Positions 8,807-17,728 of a DNA stretch of 64,000 nt are shown here, piece by piece. Source of the DNA: Nostoc sp. NIES-4103 (GTDB lineage: Bacteria > Cyanobacteriota > Cyanobacteriia > Cyanobacteriales > Nostocaceae). Position 1 is the stretch's first letter; every line of letters begins with the position of its first letter. Where the stretch lies: the NCBI RefSeq assembly GCF_002368335.1, contig NZ_AP018288.1:7311752-7375751 (forward strand). The letters run 5' to 3'. The notes under the pieces are model-generated. The model did not search any database. It saw only the letters and a program-made list of their open reading frames with translations, and was not told the origin of the DNA. The position numbers were made by a program, and so were the translations under genes.

Positions 8807-8860
8807 GGATTTTCAGATATCTTCATAACAATATAACTACTGGCAATTGGAGAACCATTA

Positions 8861-9751
8861 ATGAAACTCAATAGCCAAATTAATCGAGTTTTGATTGTAG
8901 GTGGAACTCATGGAAACGAGTTCACCGGAGTATACTTGATCAAATTTTTTCAGCAATATCCTGAGCTAATTCGCAGAACCAATTTTGAAACAGTCACCTT
9001 GTTGGCTAATCCTCAAGCATTTTCAGCCGTAAGGCGATACATTAACAAAGATTTAAATCGGTGCTTCCGGCGGCAAAGTTTAGAAGACTCTACACTGGCT
9101 AATTATGAAGATTTACTAGCTCAAAAAATTGACCATATGTTTGGTCAGAATGGTGAAAATCCTGCTGATTTGATTTTGGATTTACATAGTACAACTGCCA
9201 ATATGGGTGTTACCATAATTGTGGATAATGATGAACCCTTCAGCCTACAATTAGCCGCCTATCTCAGTTATATTAATCCTTTCATCAAAGTTTATAATTC
9301 GGGAAACTCCGGTAGGAGCCTTAATTCACTGCGATCGCTTGCTAAATTTAGCATTGCTATTGAGGTTGGCTCTGTTCCTCAAGGTGTTTTAAATGCAGAT
9401 TTTTTTCTCAAAACTCAAACTATAATTTACACAATTTTAGATTATTTAGAACAATACAATTATCACAATCTTCCTGCCTTCCCAAATACGCTGGTCTTCT
9501 ATAAATACTTAGAAACCATTGATTTTCCGAGAAATGAACATGGAGAGATTCAAGCTATGATCCATCCGCAACTTCAGTTCAAAGATTATGAGCCTTTAAA
9601 TCCTGGTGAGCCTCTGTTCTTAACATTTGCTGGTCAAACAATTCCCTACACAGCTAACTTAACTACCTATCCTGTTTTTATCAATGAAGCAGCTTATTAC
9701 GAAAAAGGTATTGCGATGTATTTAACTGATAAGCAGCAAATCACAATTTAG
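8861..9751 (+). CDS. Aspartoacylase / succinylglutamate desuccinylase family amidohydrolase
   Basis: A zinc-dependent carboxypeptidase-fold deacylase. Zinc ligands fit H17 and E20 (GGTHGNE) and H109 (LDLHST); N66-R67 in NKDLNRCF are the usual substrate-carboxylate contacts; the IEVGSVPQG segment supplies the catalytic Glu. Its length (296 aa) fits the HAMAP-type bacterial aspartoacylase, which would release acetate or another acyl group from an N-acyl amino acid such as N-acetyl-aspartate. The start has GGAG 8 nt upstream. It is divergent from a LysR regulator and followed after 37 bp by a hypothetical gene in the same direction. The true substrate is unproven. Confidence 0.85.
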   Translation: MKLNSQINRVLIVGGTHGNEFTGVYLIKFFQQYPELIRRTNFETVTLLANPQAFSAVRRYINKDLNRCFRRQSLEDSTLANYEDLLAQKIDHMFGQNGENPADLILDLHSTTANMGVTIIVDNDEPFSLQLAAYLSYINPFIKVYNSGNSGRSLNSLRSLAKFSIAIEVGSVPQGVLNADFFLKTQTIIYTILDYLEQYNYHNLPAFPNTLVFYKYLETIDFPRNEHGEIQAMIHPQLQFKDYEPLNPGEPLFLTFAGQTIPYTANLTTYPVFINEAAYYEKGIAMYLTDKQQITI

Positions 9752-9788
9752 AAAAAGGTCGAAAACAATAACTAAGGAGTTAACAGGT

Positions 9789-10397
9789 ATGTCTAAGTCC
9801 TCATCTACATCTACAGGTTGTGGTGGTTGTCTTGGTTGCTTAGGAAGTTTAGTTATCTTTACCTTTGTTGGCTCAATGTTCTTCGGTGGCGGGTTTTTGA
9901 TGAGAGTTGGTAGCTTGAGTTTTGGGGGTGGAGATCCAATTGACCGCAAACAAATCATCAACAACTACTGGACTGAATTAGAGAGCAGCAAAAAAGTAGC
10001 TGAGGAAGCAGTAAAACAATTTCATACTCAAATAGACCAGGGAAAATGCCAAGAAATTTATAACCAAGCAAATGAGGTATTTAAAAAATACCAAAGCGAA
10101 TCACAGTTGATAAATGTTTGTACAGAATTAAAACGTCAGTTGGGAACGGTGAACTCTTCTCAGTTAACCGAGTGGTGGGCGCAACCCACTAATGAAGACT
10201 CTAACAGCTATATTCTTTTGCGCTACATTACAGTGTTCTCAAAGTCATCTGTGCGGGAGACCTTTGTTTGGGTAGTAAAGGATAGTAAAGCAGAACTTAT
10301 AAACTATGAAATTACCCCACAATCAAGTGTTACACAGTCGTCTCCCAGCCCCAGTACATCACCAAGTCCTAGTACATTTCCAGGCGAACGCATCTAA
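9789..10397 (+). CDS. Hypothetical membrane-anchored protein with Ser/Pro-rich tail
   Basis: The family is not recognised. A Ser/Thr/Gly/Cys-rich N-terminus (CGGCLGCLG) leads into one transmembrane segment (about residues 15-37), followed by a roughly 110-residue soluble domain with two Cys (about residues 55-165) and a low-complexity Ser-Pro-Thr tail. The soluble part resembles small NTF2-like or DUF4019-like domains, but the match is weak. A good ribosome-binding site (AGGAG, 9-nt spacing) supports the start. It may be cotranscribed with the aspartoacylase-like gene. The last codons lie in a 14-bp sequence that is repeated at 10573-10586. Confidence 0.7.
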   Translation: MSKSSSTSTGCGGCLGCLGSLVIFTFVGSMFFGGGFLMRVGSLSFGGGDPIDRKQIINNYWTELESSKKVAEEAVKQFHTQIDQGKCQEIYNQANEVFKKYQSESQLINVCTELKRQLGTVNSSQLTEWWAQPTNEDSNSYILLRYITVFSKSSVRETFVWVVKDSKAELINYEITPQSSVTQSSPSPSTSPSPSTFPGERI

Positions 10398-10586
10398 AAT
10401 ATTGACGAGCCTGAATAAGGGACTTCCAACTAAAAAAATATACAGTCGCTTTAGTGAGCAGGGGAAGCAGGGGAAGCAGGGGAAGCAGGGGAGGAAAAAT
10501 CTAAAATGATATTTGCTCCCACCCATTGAATAATTTATTTTCTGGAAGTCCCTAACAGTGAAATATACTGCAAGGCGAACGCATCT
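10382..10586. repeat. Insertion-like segment flanked by 14-bp direct repeats
   Basis: AGGCGAACGCATCT occurs at 10382-10395, over the end of the upstream gene, and again at 10573-10586. Between the copies lie 11-bp inverted repeats (AGGGACTTCCA at 10418-10428, complement at 10543-10553) and a 9-nt tandem repeat GGGAAGCAG (about 10457-10493). The structure suggests a small inserted element or a local duplication. Confidence 0.45.
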
Positions 10587-10652
10587 TAATTGTGAATAAT
10601 ATTGAGAAACTAGATTGAACTATCTAGAATAGTAGGTTAATAAATTGCCTCT

Positions 10653-10675
10653 AGGAGCGTACAGTGTACGCTCCT
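10653..10675. repeat. Palindrome, 11-bp arms
   Basis: AGGAGCGTACA and TGTACGCTCCT flank a single central base. It lies in the spacer downstream of the 9789 gene and lacks a T-run. The rest of the spacer up to 10893 is AT-rich and shows no gene. Confidence 0.5.
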
Positions 10676-10893
10676 GATTGAGTGTTATAAAATAGACAAG
10701 AGTCTCAGTGTTGAAGCCCTCCACAAAGAGCGATCGCACCAATCAAAGCGTCACAATAAAAAAATAACCTGTCAATCTTAATTTTAAGTATATTTCCTCA
10801 AGTTACATTCTAATCTTGAGTATTAAAACTTACTTATGTACTCCTCTAACAAACGTTCATAAACGGGAGTAGCTCATTAATCATAGGTGAAAT

Positions 10894-11799
10894 ATGAAAC
10901 TACAAGATTTTTTGGGGAAAGAAAATAAGTGGGGATTTGAAGCGATCGCTCAAGATTCAGAACTGACTCGTCAAATTCAGATACTATTAATAGGCTTGGG
11001 TTTATTGGAACCACCAGCAGATGGTAAGTTTGGGCCAGTCACTACTGGAGCTATCAAAAAATTTCAAGAGTTAAAGAAAATTAATGAACAAAATTATATA
11101 GGAGCAGTTACAGCTAAAGAATTAATTGAAACCAAACCGGATGAACTTCCCAAACCTCCTTTAAAACTAGGTAATGATATTGCCAGCAAGATTATTAAGT
11201 ACATGCTGGCACAAAATTATCAAGTATTCACAGGCTCAAAAGAATACAACATCGTTTATCTTGAGGGAATGAATGGAGACTGGACTCTCAACAGTGATAC
11301 ACCCAATGGATTTAACGATTGTCGGATTGTGATTGAAGTTGTAGATGGTATTCCAAAAATTGTAGACCACTGGCAAGCTACCACCGAACCAGGTAGACAT
11401 TACACTTTCAATCCTATGAATTCTCAAGGAGCAGCCAGAATTAAGTTTGGACAATATAAATCTTGGGCTGTTGGTGTGCATGGTAATGCAGAACGTCATG
11501 AAGCATTAGTACAAGTTGCACCGATTACTGTTCATCGTGATTTCAACAAAGATTTTAAACGCACTGGTGACAAATTAGATACAGGTCTTTTCGCTATTAA
11601 TCAACATTGGGGTTATGATGCGCCTAGGAACGATATTAAAAATGCTAGTGCAGGTTGTTTAGTAGGACGTATGCGACAAGGACATCGAGAATTTATGGCA
11701 ATTGTCAAGCAAGATAGACGCTACATCGCTAATCGGGATTATGTCTTTTACACAACAGTCGTTGCTGGTGATGATTTAATAAATAAGTTTCCAGCATAA
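10894..11799 (+). CDS. Peptidoglycan-binding protein with transpeptidase-like C-terminal domain
   Basis: Residues about 22-78 form a PG_binding_1 domain, seen in LTRQIQILLIGLGLLEPPAD and GKFGPVTTGAIKKFQEL. The C-terminal half (residues about 95-300) is not a textbook domain, but it contains H238 ... S252-A-G-C255-L-V-G-R, similar to the HX14-17SXGC arrangement of L,D-transpeptidase catalytic sites. This suggests a cell-wall cross-linking or hydrolytic enzyme. There is no signal peptide, which is odd for a wall enzyme and also fits phage- or contractile-injection-associated endolysin-like proteins. The gene stands alone between two long spacers. Confidence 0.65.
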   Translation: MKLQDFLGKENKWGFEAIAQDSELTRQIQILLIGLGLLEPPADGKFGPVTTGAIKKFQELKKINEQNYIGAVTAKELIETKPDELPKPPLKLGNDIASKIIKYMLAQNYQVFTGSKEYNIVYLEGMNGDWTLNSDTPNGFNDCRIVIEVVDGIPKIVDHWQATTEPGRHYTFNPMNSQGAARIKFGQYKSWAVGVHGNAERHEALVQVAPITVHRDFNKDFKRTGDKLDTGLFAINQHWGYDAPRNDIKNASAGCLVGRMRQGHREFMAIVKQDRRYIANRDYVFYTTVVAGDDLINKFPA

Positions 11800-11833
11800 G
11801 ATTTTGTATCTAAATTTGGATGTGTTTACACAT

Positions 11834-11869
11834 AATCAATGCTTGGTTCAGTGTAACCGAGCATTGATT
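11834..11869 (+). terminator. Stem-loop downstream of the peptidoglycan-binding gene
   Basis: A 15-bp stem with one G-U pair (11834-11848 with 11855-11869) and a 6-nt loop starts 35 bp after the stop codon. The following bases are only weakly T-rich, so termination is plausible but not certain. Confidence 0.55.
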
Positions 11870-12690
11870 CTATTGAGTGGGAAACATAATGCCTTTGCAA
11901 GCATCATTGCCTTTCAGTTAAAGATGCAGACACAATTACCGATAATTTAAAACTGTATTAATAGGTAATGAAACCTAAAATGCTTAGAGTCTGTAATCAG
12001 AGATAAAAGATTCCCTAATTTGATATTCCCTTAATACTCCATTAGAAATTACAGTTCTCCCATCTGTTTTCAATGTAGAGATTTGTCCTTTCTGCATAGC
12101 AAACCTTTGAACACCTTTACTGAAGCTTTGGAAGCCTTTAGAACAGCTATGTCTTTCCGTTTTTTAATTGGTTGAGCCTCAATCGTGACCTGTTTGCTTC
12201 TTATAAAGCCAGTTTAGGCTATATTTGGGCTTGATTTTTGTTTAAGTCCCGGTAATGGGTCAGATGTGATGACTAATAGTAAAATCTAATTACCAATTCT
12301 CAATTACCAATTACCGACTCCACAGGCATTATAAGTGTTTAAGCGGACATGATATGATTAGGCGCGATGAAACCGAACTATGTAAAGTTTGGTTTCATCG
12401 CGTCTACTTACTTATTTGTGGAAGTTCTCCATGACAAATTTAACTGTTTCAGAAATCGGATATTTTCTCAGGGATTGAACAAAATTCATATTGGTAATCC
12501 ATATTTACAAAACCCCTACTCAGTATTCACTTATGCTAAAAACTTTCCTAGCCTTCGGTATTCGGTCACAGCACAAAGCAGGATTCCTATAGCCAGTGTA
12601 TAACTTTGGGTATGACTCTGGCTGCTTTTTGTTCTTGAGCTTAATTGCGTAATTTTAACCCACAAGTAATAGGGTATCAATTATATTTAT
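11870..12690. other. 820-bp intergenic region with a hairpin
   Basis: No convincing gene. A strong hairpin pairs 12363-12374 (CGCGATGAAACC) with 12391-12402 around a 16-nt loop; just before it lies one copy of the motif AGCGGACATGATAT (12342-12355). Heptamer-like ATTACCAA units occur at about 12290-12315. Confidence 0.55.
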
Positions 12691-13371
12691 TCATCCCCCT
12701 AACTCTCGCAACATCGCATCTACCCTCGCTACTCCATCCATGTCATTCTGTTTTTGGTATAGGATACGAGCTTTTTGCAGCACAGTATTTGCTTGTTTGA
12801 TTTGGCGTCGCTGTTTATACATAGAAGCCATGAATTCATAAGTTTGGGCATTGTTTTTGTTAAGGCTGATTGCTTGATCGTATGCCCACATGGCTGCTTG
12901 ATAATCTCCTAGGCGGGCTTGAGTGACACCTAATCCTATATAGGCATTAATATGGTTGCGGTTGAGTTGGATGGCTCGACGATAAGCTTCCTTAGCTCCA
13001 GCAGTATCACCTAAATTACCTTTGATATAACCCACAGCATAGTAAAAATCACTGTTATTGGGGTCGATGGCAATGGCACGACGATATGAGGCTAGCGCCG
13101 ACTGGTAATTTCCTTGTTGGGCGTATAAGTAGCCAATGCCAGAATGAATTTTGGCATTTTTGGGGTCTAGAGAAGTGGCTCGTTGATAAACAGCGATCGC
13201 CCCATTATAGTCGCCAGCATCCACCAGCCTCCGTCCTTCCTCTAGGATTTCTTTTAACTCAGGGTTTTTGGCTTGCGAGACTAGTATCTGAGCCTGAGCC
13301 ACCGAGGGAATGGTGACAGTACAACATCCTAATAACAGTACACTAGCTATGAATGAAATGCGTTTGTACAC
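12691..13371 (-). CDS. Exported TPR-repeat protein
   Basis: The 226-residue protein has a signal peptide (about residues 1-27, ending SVAQAQ) and then about five tetratricopeptide units between residues 35 and 210, for example AIAVYQRATSLDPKNAKIHS and ALASYRRAIAIDPNNSDFYY. TPRs mediate protein contacts, so this is probably a periplasmic scaffold or assembly factor with unknown partners. The start is a GTG at 13371 preceded by AGGAA at a suitable distance. It is monocistronic, with a long AT-rich spacer upstream. Confidence 0.85.
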   Translation of the reverse strand: MYKRISFIASVLLLGCCTVTIPSVAQAQILVSQAKNPELKEILEEGRRLVDAGDYNGAIAVYQRATSLDPKNAKIHSGIGYLYAQQGNYQSALASYRRAIAIDPNNSDFYYAVGYIKGNLGDTAGAKEAYRRAIQLNRNHINAYIGLGVTQARLGDYQAAMWAYDQAISLNKNNAQTYEFMASMYKQRRQIKQANTVLQKARILYQKQNDMDGVARVDAMLRELGG

Positions 13372-14160
13372 AGTATAATTCCTGAAATTTTAGAGCAGTT
13401 TTTTTCTTGTACATTAAAACAAAAATCTTGATTTTTGAAAACTGTATTTATGCAGGTTTATAAAATATTAATAAATCTCAATTCTGCCACTTAAGAACAC
13501 TATAAAAGCGCTATTTTTTTTACTTAAGTATAGATTCATCAGTATAACTAATTAAGTATACTACGCAAATTAATCTCTAATTGAGATAAAAATATCTTTC
13601 AACCTCAGTAGTTTTTACATTTTTTTATCGAAATAAACAAAATATACACTCTTAATACTAAGTGTGCAATATCAATTACTTGTAATCATGGTATTTAATC
13701 CACCGCGATCTATGTATCTAATTTTCGCATTTTTTATCTAAAAACATTCATTGTATTCAGGTGATTATCTATATAAGATGCATCTCAATGCAAAATGTTC
13801 CTTAACATGCTGCTATACACTGTGTTTTACCCAAGAAAATGTCTCAAGCGAGAATGCATTTACCAGCTAAATCTAAAATACTGTGAGCAAATGCTTATTC
13901 AGTCTGTTTGTACCTCACGCCAAACGAAAAGACTAGCTCTATGAACAAAGCCTACTGACTCAGGCTTGATTGAAGTATAAAAACTAGAGTATATAATTTA
14001 TTTATAATATCTGTTAATTGTTGACGCATAGTTATAAATACCTTGATCACAGACACCAGGAAGGTTATTCACAACGCGGGATAAAAATTATTTTTACTTA
14101 CTCTCTATTCGCTATTTTGATATGAGGTGTTACCTAATTTATTACTTGTGAGGCTAATTT
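13372..14160. other. 790-bp AT-rich intergenic region
   Basis: This is the shared upstream region of the divergent TPR and YbjQ genes. I find no open frame of note, no strong hairpin and no repeat. It may hold promoters for both genes or an unrecognised small RNA. Confidence 0.5.
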
Positions 14161-14487
14161 ATGATTTTAACTACAACAGATGTGATTCAAGGTGCAGTTA
14201 TTGAGTCATATTTAGGTATTGTAACGGCAGAAGTAGTTTATGGCAGCAACTTCCTGCGGGATTTTTTAGCCAGTATTCGCGATGTGATTGGTGGACGCAC
14301 CGGCAGCTACGAACGGCTATTTGAGCAGGGTCAGCGCAAAGCAATAGCAGAGTTAGAACAAAGGGCGCAGCGTTTAGGAGCAAATGCTGTAATTGGCATT
14401 GAAATTGATACGGGTACAATCAATGTTGATCAGTCAGGAGTTTTGTTGTTAATTACTGCCACAGGTACTGCTGTGAAAATGCGTTAA
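14161..14487 (+). CDS. YbjQ/UPF0145 family protein
   Basis: The 108-residue protein covers the whole small YbjQ (PF01906) domain, with the family hallmarks GGRTGSYE in the middle and LGANAVIGIEIDT in the second half. Members form pentameric rings; older annotation calls them heavy-metal binding, but the role is not established. GAGG 8 nt upstream supports the ATG. The length is normal and there is no membrane segment, so it is a cytoplasmic protein. A hairpin follows 40 bp downstream. Confidence 0.88.
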   Translation: MILTTTDVIQGAVIESYLGIVTAEVVYGSNFLRDFLASIRDVIGGRTGSYERLFEQGQRKAIAELEQRAQRLGANAVIGIEIDTGTINVDQSGVLLLITATGTAVKMR

Positions 14488-14528
14488 TTTTTTCATGACC
14501 ATGGCTTAGTTTATAGCCTTTTGATAGG

Positions 14529-14565
14529 GATAATAGGTATTACTTAGTTAAAGTTACCTATTATC
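14529..14565 (+). terminator. Stem-loop after the YbjQ gene
   Basis: Perfect 11-bp arms GATAATAGGTA (14529-14539) and its complement (14555-14565) enclose 15 nt. The T-run is poor, so terminator function is tentative. The remaining 340 bp to 14904 are AT-rich without visible features. Confidence 0.5.
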
Positions 14566-14904
14566 TATTTAGAAAAAATGGTTAATTTTACCTGACTTTA
14601 ATCTTGCTTAAATTTAACTTTTAATAAACAAGAGAGTAATACTAAATTGTTTGTAACCAATAATATTTCTCTGAAATCTCCTCTCTAAGCCTGAACTATA
14701 CGTGATGTAAATTTATGCTTACTACCTAAATTAGATATTAATATAAGTAGATTAAATTTTAAAACATGAGTAAACTAGCAATATAATAAGTTCAATTAAG
14801 TTTAGTTAAAAACTTCAATTTTCCTACCCAAGATAGAGGAAATATATCTTTCTGCTGATAGATATAAAAATAGAAATTTCGCCATTTAATCGGTAAAGAT
14901 AAGC

Positions 14905-14958
14905 ATGAATATATCTGAAATCAAAAACTTTGCTAAAGCAGAACAATGGAGCGAATAA
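14905..14958 (+). CDS. Possible 17-aa leader peptide
   Basis: An ATG at 14905 opens a 17-codon frame (MNISEIKNFAKAEQWSE) that stops three bases before the ATG of the next gene. It could be a translational leader or chance. No independent support. Confidence 0.2.
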   Translation: MNISEIKNFAKAEQWSE

Positions 14959-14961
14959 GCT

Positions 14962-15594
14962 ATGTCATACGTAAATCGTGTAGGTGATGAAGTTATTACT
15001 GATCCGGCAGTAGCAAGTAGAGTAGTTGAATACCATGACCGTGTTCGCTGGGGCCCGATAATTTCGGGTGTATTGGTTGCTTTAGCTACTCAATTGATTT
15101 TGAGTTCTTTGTTTACGGCAATTGGAGCAGGTAGTATTGCAAACTCAGGAGCGCCAAGAACAATTACACCCAATGTTGCAGGTAACGTGGGGCTTTGGTC
15201 AACTATTGCACTGTTGATTTCGTTATTCACTGGTGGTTGGATGACAAGCCGCGCTTGTGGCCCAATGAATCGAAATACTGCCTTACTTAACGGTGCAATC
15301 TTTTGGGCTACTACTTTAGCACTTAGCTCTTGGCTATTGGCAAGTGGAGTATCAGGGGCGTTTGGTATTGCTGCTTCTAACGCTGGAGAAGTCATCAATC
15401 AAGTGCAACAGCCAGGTACGACATTACCAAGAAATGTACCAAATCTAACTGCTGAGGAAGCTCGTGATATTGCTACTGCAACCTCAAGAGCTTTGTGGTG
15501 GTTTGTATTCGGTTCTTTGCTGGGTTTAGCTGCGTCACTGATGGGGGCTATTGCTGGAGTTCGCAGTCCTCGCACCCATAATCACCATGTTTAG
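14962..15594 (+). CDS. Integral membrane protein, hypothetical
   Basis: The family is not recognised with confidence. The protein has four predicted membrane helices: about residues 31-58 (WGPIISGVLVALATQLILSS), 75-95, 105-130 and 176-200. A cytoplasmic N-terminus rich in charged residues and a His-rich C-terminal end are also seen. Gly-rich helix motifs such as SGVLVALATQ and GSLLGLAASLMGAIAG resemble cyanobacterial small membrane proteins with YrIK-like or glycine-zipper packing. GGAG lies 9-12 nt before the ATG. A bidirectional terminator follows. Confidence 0.75.
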   Translation: MSYVNRVGDEVITDPAVASRVVEYHDRVRWGPIISGVLVALATQLILSSLFTAIGAGSIANSGAPRTITPNVAGNVGLWSTIALLISLFTGGWMTSRACGPMNRNTALLNGAIFWATTLALSSWLLASGVSGAFGIAASNAGEVINQVQQPGTTLPRNVPNLTAEEARDIATATSRALWWFVFGSLLGLAASLMGAIAGVRSPRTHNHHV

Positions 15595-15641
15595 AAGCCA
15601 TACTGAAGTAATTTTTTAAAAAACTAAATAATAGGAATTTT

Positions 15642-15668
15642 AAAAGCACCTTTTTCAAGGTGCTTTTT
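15642..15668. terminator. Bidirectional rho-independent terminator
   Basis: The 11-bp stem AAAAGCACCTT / AAGGTGCTTTT with a 4-nt loop lies between two convergent genes and has T-runs on both strands, so it can end both transcripts. Confidence 0.8.
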
Positions 15669-15673
15669 ATAAG

Positions 15674-16279
15674 TTAACGTTGGCGTTGATAGCGTCCGAT
15701 TAAATCTGCTTTCGCCAAAACATGACTTTCCATTGCTGCTAAAATTTGGTTTTTCGTAGCACCTGCTGACAAATTTAACTCTTGATCTAGTGCATAAATT
15801 TTGAAAAAGTAGCGATGGATACCGCCAGGTGGACAAGGGCCACCATAGCCTAACTTCCCAAAATCATTTTTTCCCTGCACTCCACCATTAGGTAGAGTCT
15901 TAACAGCCGCAATTTTTTCTGGTAACTGGCGAATTGTAGCTGGAATATTGTAAACGACCCAATGAATAAATGTTCGTCCAGGTGCATCAGGGTCATCAAC
16001 AATTAATACTATGCTTTGTGTTCCTCTGGGAACTTCATCCCAGATCAGAGGTGGGGAAATATCTTCTCCATCACAGGTATATTTTGCAGGAATCAAACCA
16101 TTTGCATCAAAGGCAGTGCTTTCTAATTTCATGGCTTTTACCTCCTGTTTTGATTGACTACTCTTAGTAGGACTGCTCAGGATATTGTCATTTTTAACTT
16201 CTGTGCAACTAACTAGAGATAAACCTACTAATCCACATGTAGCAATCGTTTGACCGATAAAAAATCGCCTGCTGCCCAT
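15674..16279 (-). CDS. YbhB/YbcL-type PEBP lipoprotein (Raf kinase inhibitor-like)
   Basis: The first 25 residues form a signal peptide with a twin-arginine-like motif (SRRFFIG) and a lipobox ending at C25 (LVSC), so the protein is probably a lipoprotein exported in folded form. The mature part is a PEBP domain (residues about 55-200) with the conserved DDPDAPGRTFIHW and GYGGPCPPGGIHRYFF motifs that shape the anion-binding pocket. Members bind phospholipid head groups or phosphorylated ligands; the bacterial function is unclear. It sits between a convergent membrane protein gene and a small hypothetical gene in the same direction. Confidence 0.9.
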   Translation of the reverse strand: MGSRRFFIGQTIATCGLVGLSLVSCTEVKNDNILSSPTKSSQSKQEVKAMKLESTAFDANGLIPAKYTCDGEDISPPLIWDEVPRGTQSIVLIVDDPDAPGRTFIHWVVYNIPATIRQLPEKIAAVKTLPNGGVQGKNDFGKLGYGGPCPPGGIHRYFFKIYALDQELNLSAGATKNQILAAMESHVLAKADLIGRYQRQR

Positions 16280-16471
16280 AACTAATAGTAATTCATTTCA
16301 GTTAAGAAAGCGCTACTTCAAAGAATAAACAAAATGAAAAAATTTGCTTAATTCGTATATGTAAACTGAGAAATTAAGCAAATTTCAAGACTTATTCGTA
16401 ATAGTTAATTTTTATTAAGCTTGGTTAGCGATTAATATTTGTCTGGTAAATCTTATGTGCGGCCTACAATT

Positions 16472-16729
16472 TCACCACTTTAAAAATGAAGCTTCAATAC
16501 CCTGTTCTCGCTTAATCTTGGCATCTTTTTCAAACCAGGCAATCACTTGCTGAGTTGTCAAATCTTCAATAGCAACATTGTACTCTTGGGCAATATGTTT
16601 CAAGAGTTTGAGTGATGAAATAGTCAATCTGGTTAAAAATTTTTCTGGGGAAGACAACAAAGCCGCATCTACTTTTGCTGATTCTTCTAAGGTTAAAAAT
16701 TGTGTTGATGGTTGTTGTGGTACATCCAT
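16472..16729 (-). CDS. Small hypothetical protein, 85 aa
   Basis: The family is not recognised. The protein is soluble and mostly helical, with a Leu-rich centre and the segment LTTQQVIAWFEKDAKIKREQ near the C-terminus. It has no Cys, no signal peptide and no metal motif. The start is the ATG at 16729. It stands alone, 193 bp upstream of the lipoprotein gene on the same strand and 220 bp downstream of sufR, and has base composition similar to its neighbours. Confidence 0.6.
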   Translation of the reverse strand: MDVPQQPSTQFLTLEESAKVDAALLSSPEKFLTRLTISSLKLLKHIAQEYNVAIEDLTTQQVIAWFEKDAKIKREQGIEASFLKW

Positions 16730-16948
16730 AAATTGGATATCAAACTTAATAAAATAATGACTGATGAAAAATTGGCAATTTCTTCAGTAAAATATTTTAC
16801 CATCCAATTACTAATTATGAACTAAATTAGATGTAAACAAAAATTTATCGAAACAATCGGGTCTAAAACCTCGCCTTTTAAGGCGAAAAGTTTTTGGAAC
16901 AGGGTATAAATCCTCGTGATAAAAACGGCCTCCTGCCTCCTGCATTCA

Positions 16949-17632
16949 TTAATCATGAGACTTTTGTTTTCTGGCTTGCATTAAATAGCCACAACGATGT
17001 TCACCGTTGATAATCCAGTGAGTCCGCTCTACAGTACAGTCTGGTAAGACTGCGGCAAACATTTCTAATTCATGACCACAAATAGTAGGGAAAGACTCAG
17101 CAACGTTGGAAATGGCGCAGTTATGCTCTATAAAGATAAAGCGTTTGCCATCTGAAGAGTCATCCAAATCTACAGCGTGGTATTCTGCCATGAAACCTTC
17201 AGCTTTTCTCAGTTTTACTAAGTTTTCTACGCGTTCTTGCAGGGAACCTTGACCCACGCGATCGCGGTACTCTTGTGCCTTGCGCTCCCATTGTTTTTGT
17301 AAAATCGATTTGAATTGGTCATGTCCTACCGTCTGTGCTAAAGTGTCCAGCAAAGAAACGGCGAATTCACCATAGCGATCGCTTGTTGACGGTTGCAGGC
17401 GATCGCGTCCTTGACGGCTGAGTTGATAAACGTGCTGCGGACGCCCCATTCCCCCCTGCACTATTGACGAGTACAAAACTAGCTCCTCCGCCTCCAAATC
17501 CTTGAGATGGCGACGAATCGCTTGGGGACTGACATCTAAAACTTCAGCTAGCTCAAAAGCCGTTGCTTTTTCGTGTTTGAGCAGATACTCCAGAATATCT
17601 TGCTTGGTTGAGGACTGGTGGGTAGTCGCCAT
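16949..17632 (-). CDS. sufR: SufR, Fe-S-sensing repressor of the suf operon
   Basis: The 227-residue protein has a DeoR/ArsR-like winged helix at the N-terminus (about residues 10-75, FELAEVLDVSPQAIRRHLKD) and four C-terminal cysteines, C172, C185, C199 and C214, spaced 12, 13 and 14 residues apart, the pattern that ligates the [4Fe-4S] clusters of cyanobacterial SufR. When Fe-S clusters are plentiful SufR represses sufBCDS and itself. The divergent position relative to sufB and two CAAC-N6-GTTG sites in the shared spacer fit this exactly. Confidence 0.95.
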   Translation of the reverse strand: MATTHQSSTKQDILEYLLKHEKATAFELAEVLDVSPQAIRRHLKDLEAEELVLYSSIVQGGMGRPQHVYQLSRQGRDRLQPSTSDRYGEFAVSLLDTLAQTVGHDQFKSILQKQWERKAQEYRDRVGQGSLQERVENLVKLRKAEGFMAEYHAVDLDDSSDGKRFIFIEHNCAISNVAESFPTICGHELEMFAAVLPDCTVERTHWIINGEHRCGYLMQARKQKSHD

Positions 17633-17669
17633 CTTAGTCCCAAAAAATTTTCAGAAAAATTGACTTTAA

Positions 17670-17683
17670 CAACAATGTTGTTG
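17670..17683. promoter_or_regulatory. SufR box 1, CAAC-N6-GTTG
   Basis: The exact SufR consensus known from Synechocystis, lying 38 bp from the sufR start. Proximity to sufR suggests autoregulation. Confidence 0.8.
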
Positions 17684-17714
17684 TTAATCTAGCTTAAAAT
17701 GAAGATACATTAAA

Positions 17715-17728
17715 CAACATAGATGTTG
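17715..17728. promoter_or_regulatory. SufR box 2, CAAC-N6-GTTG
   Basis: The second exact match, embedded in a perfect 20-bp palindrome (17712-17731). It lies about 120 bp upstream of the sufB start and would control sufBCDS. Confidence 0.82.

Noticed and set aside
10860..10893. Possible tRNA start (GGGAGTAGCTCA)
   Set aside because: It resembles a D-arm, but there is no matching anticodon arm, T-arm or acceptor stem, and a gene start follows directly.
12367..12603. 78-aa plus-strand frame
   Set aside because: The first codons are the left arm, loop and right arm of a strong hairpin, and the rest shows no protein-like pattern.
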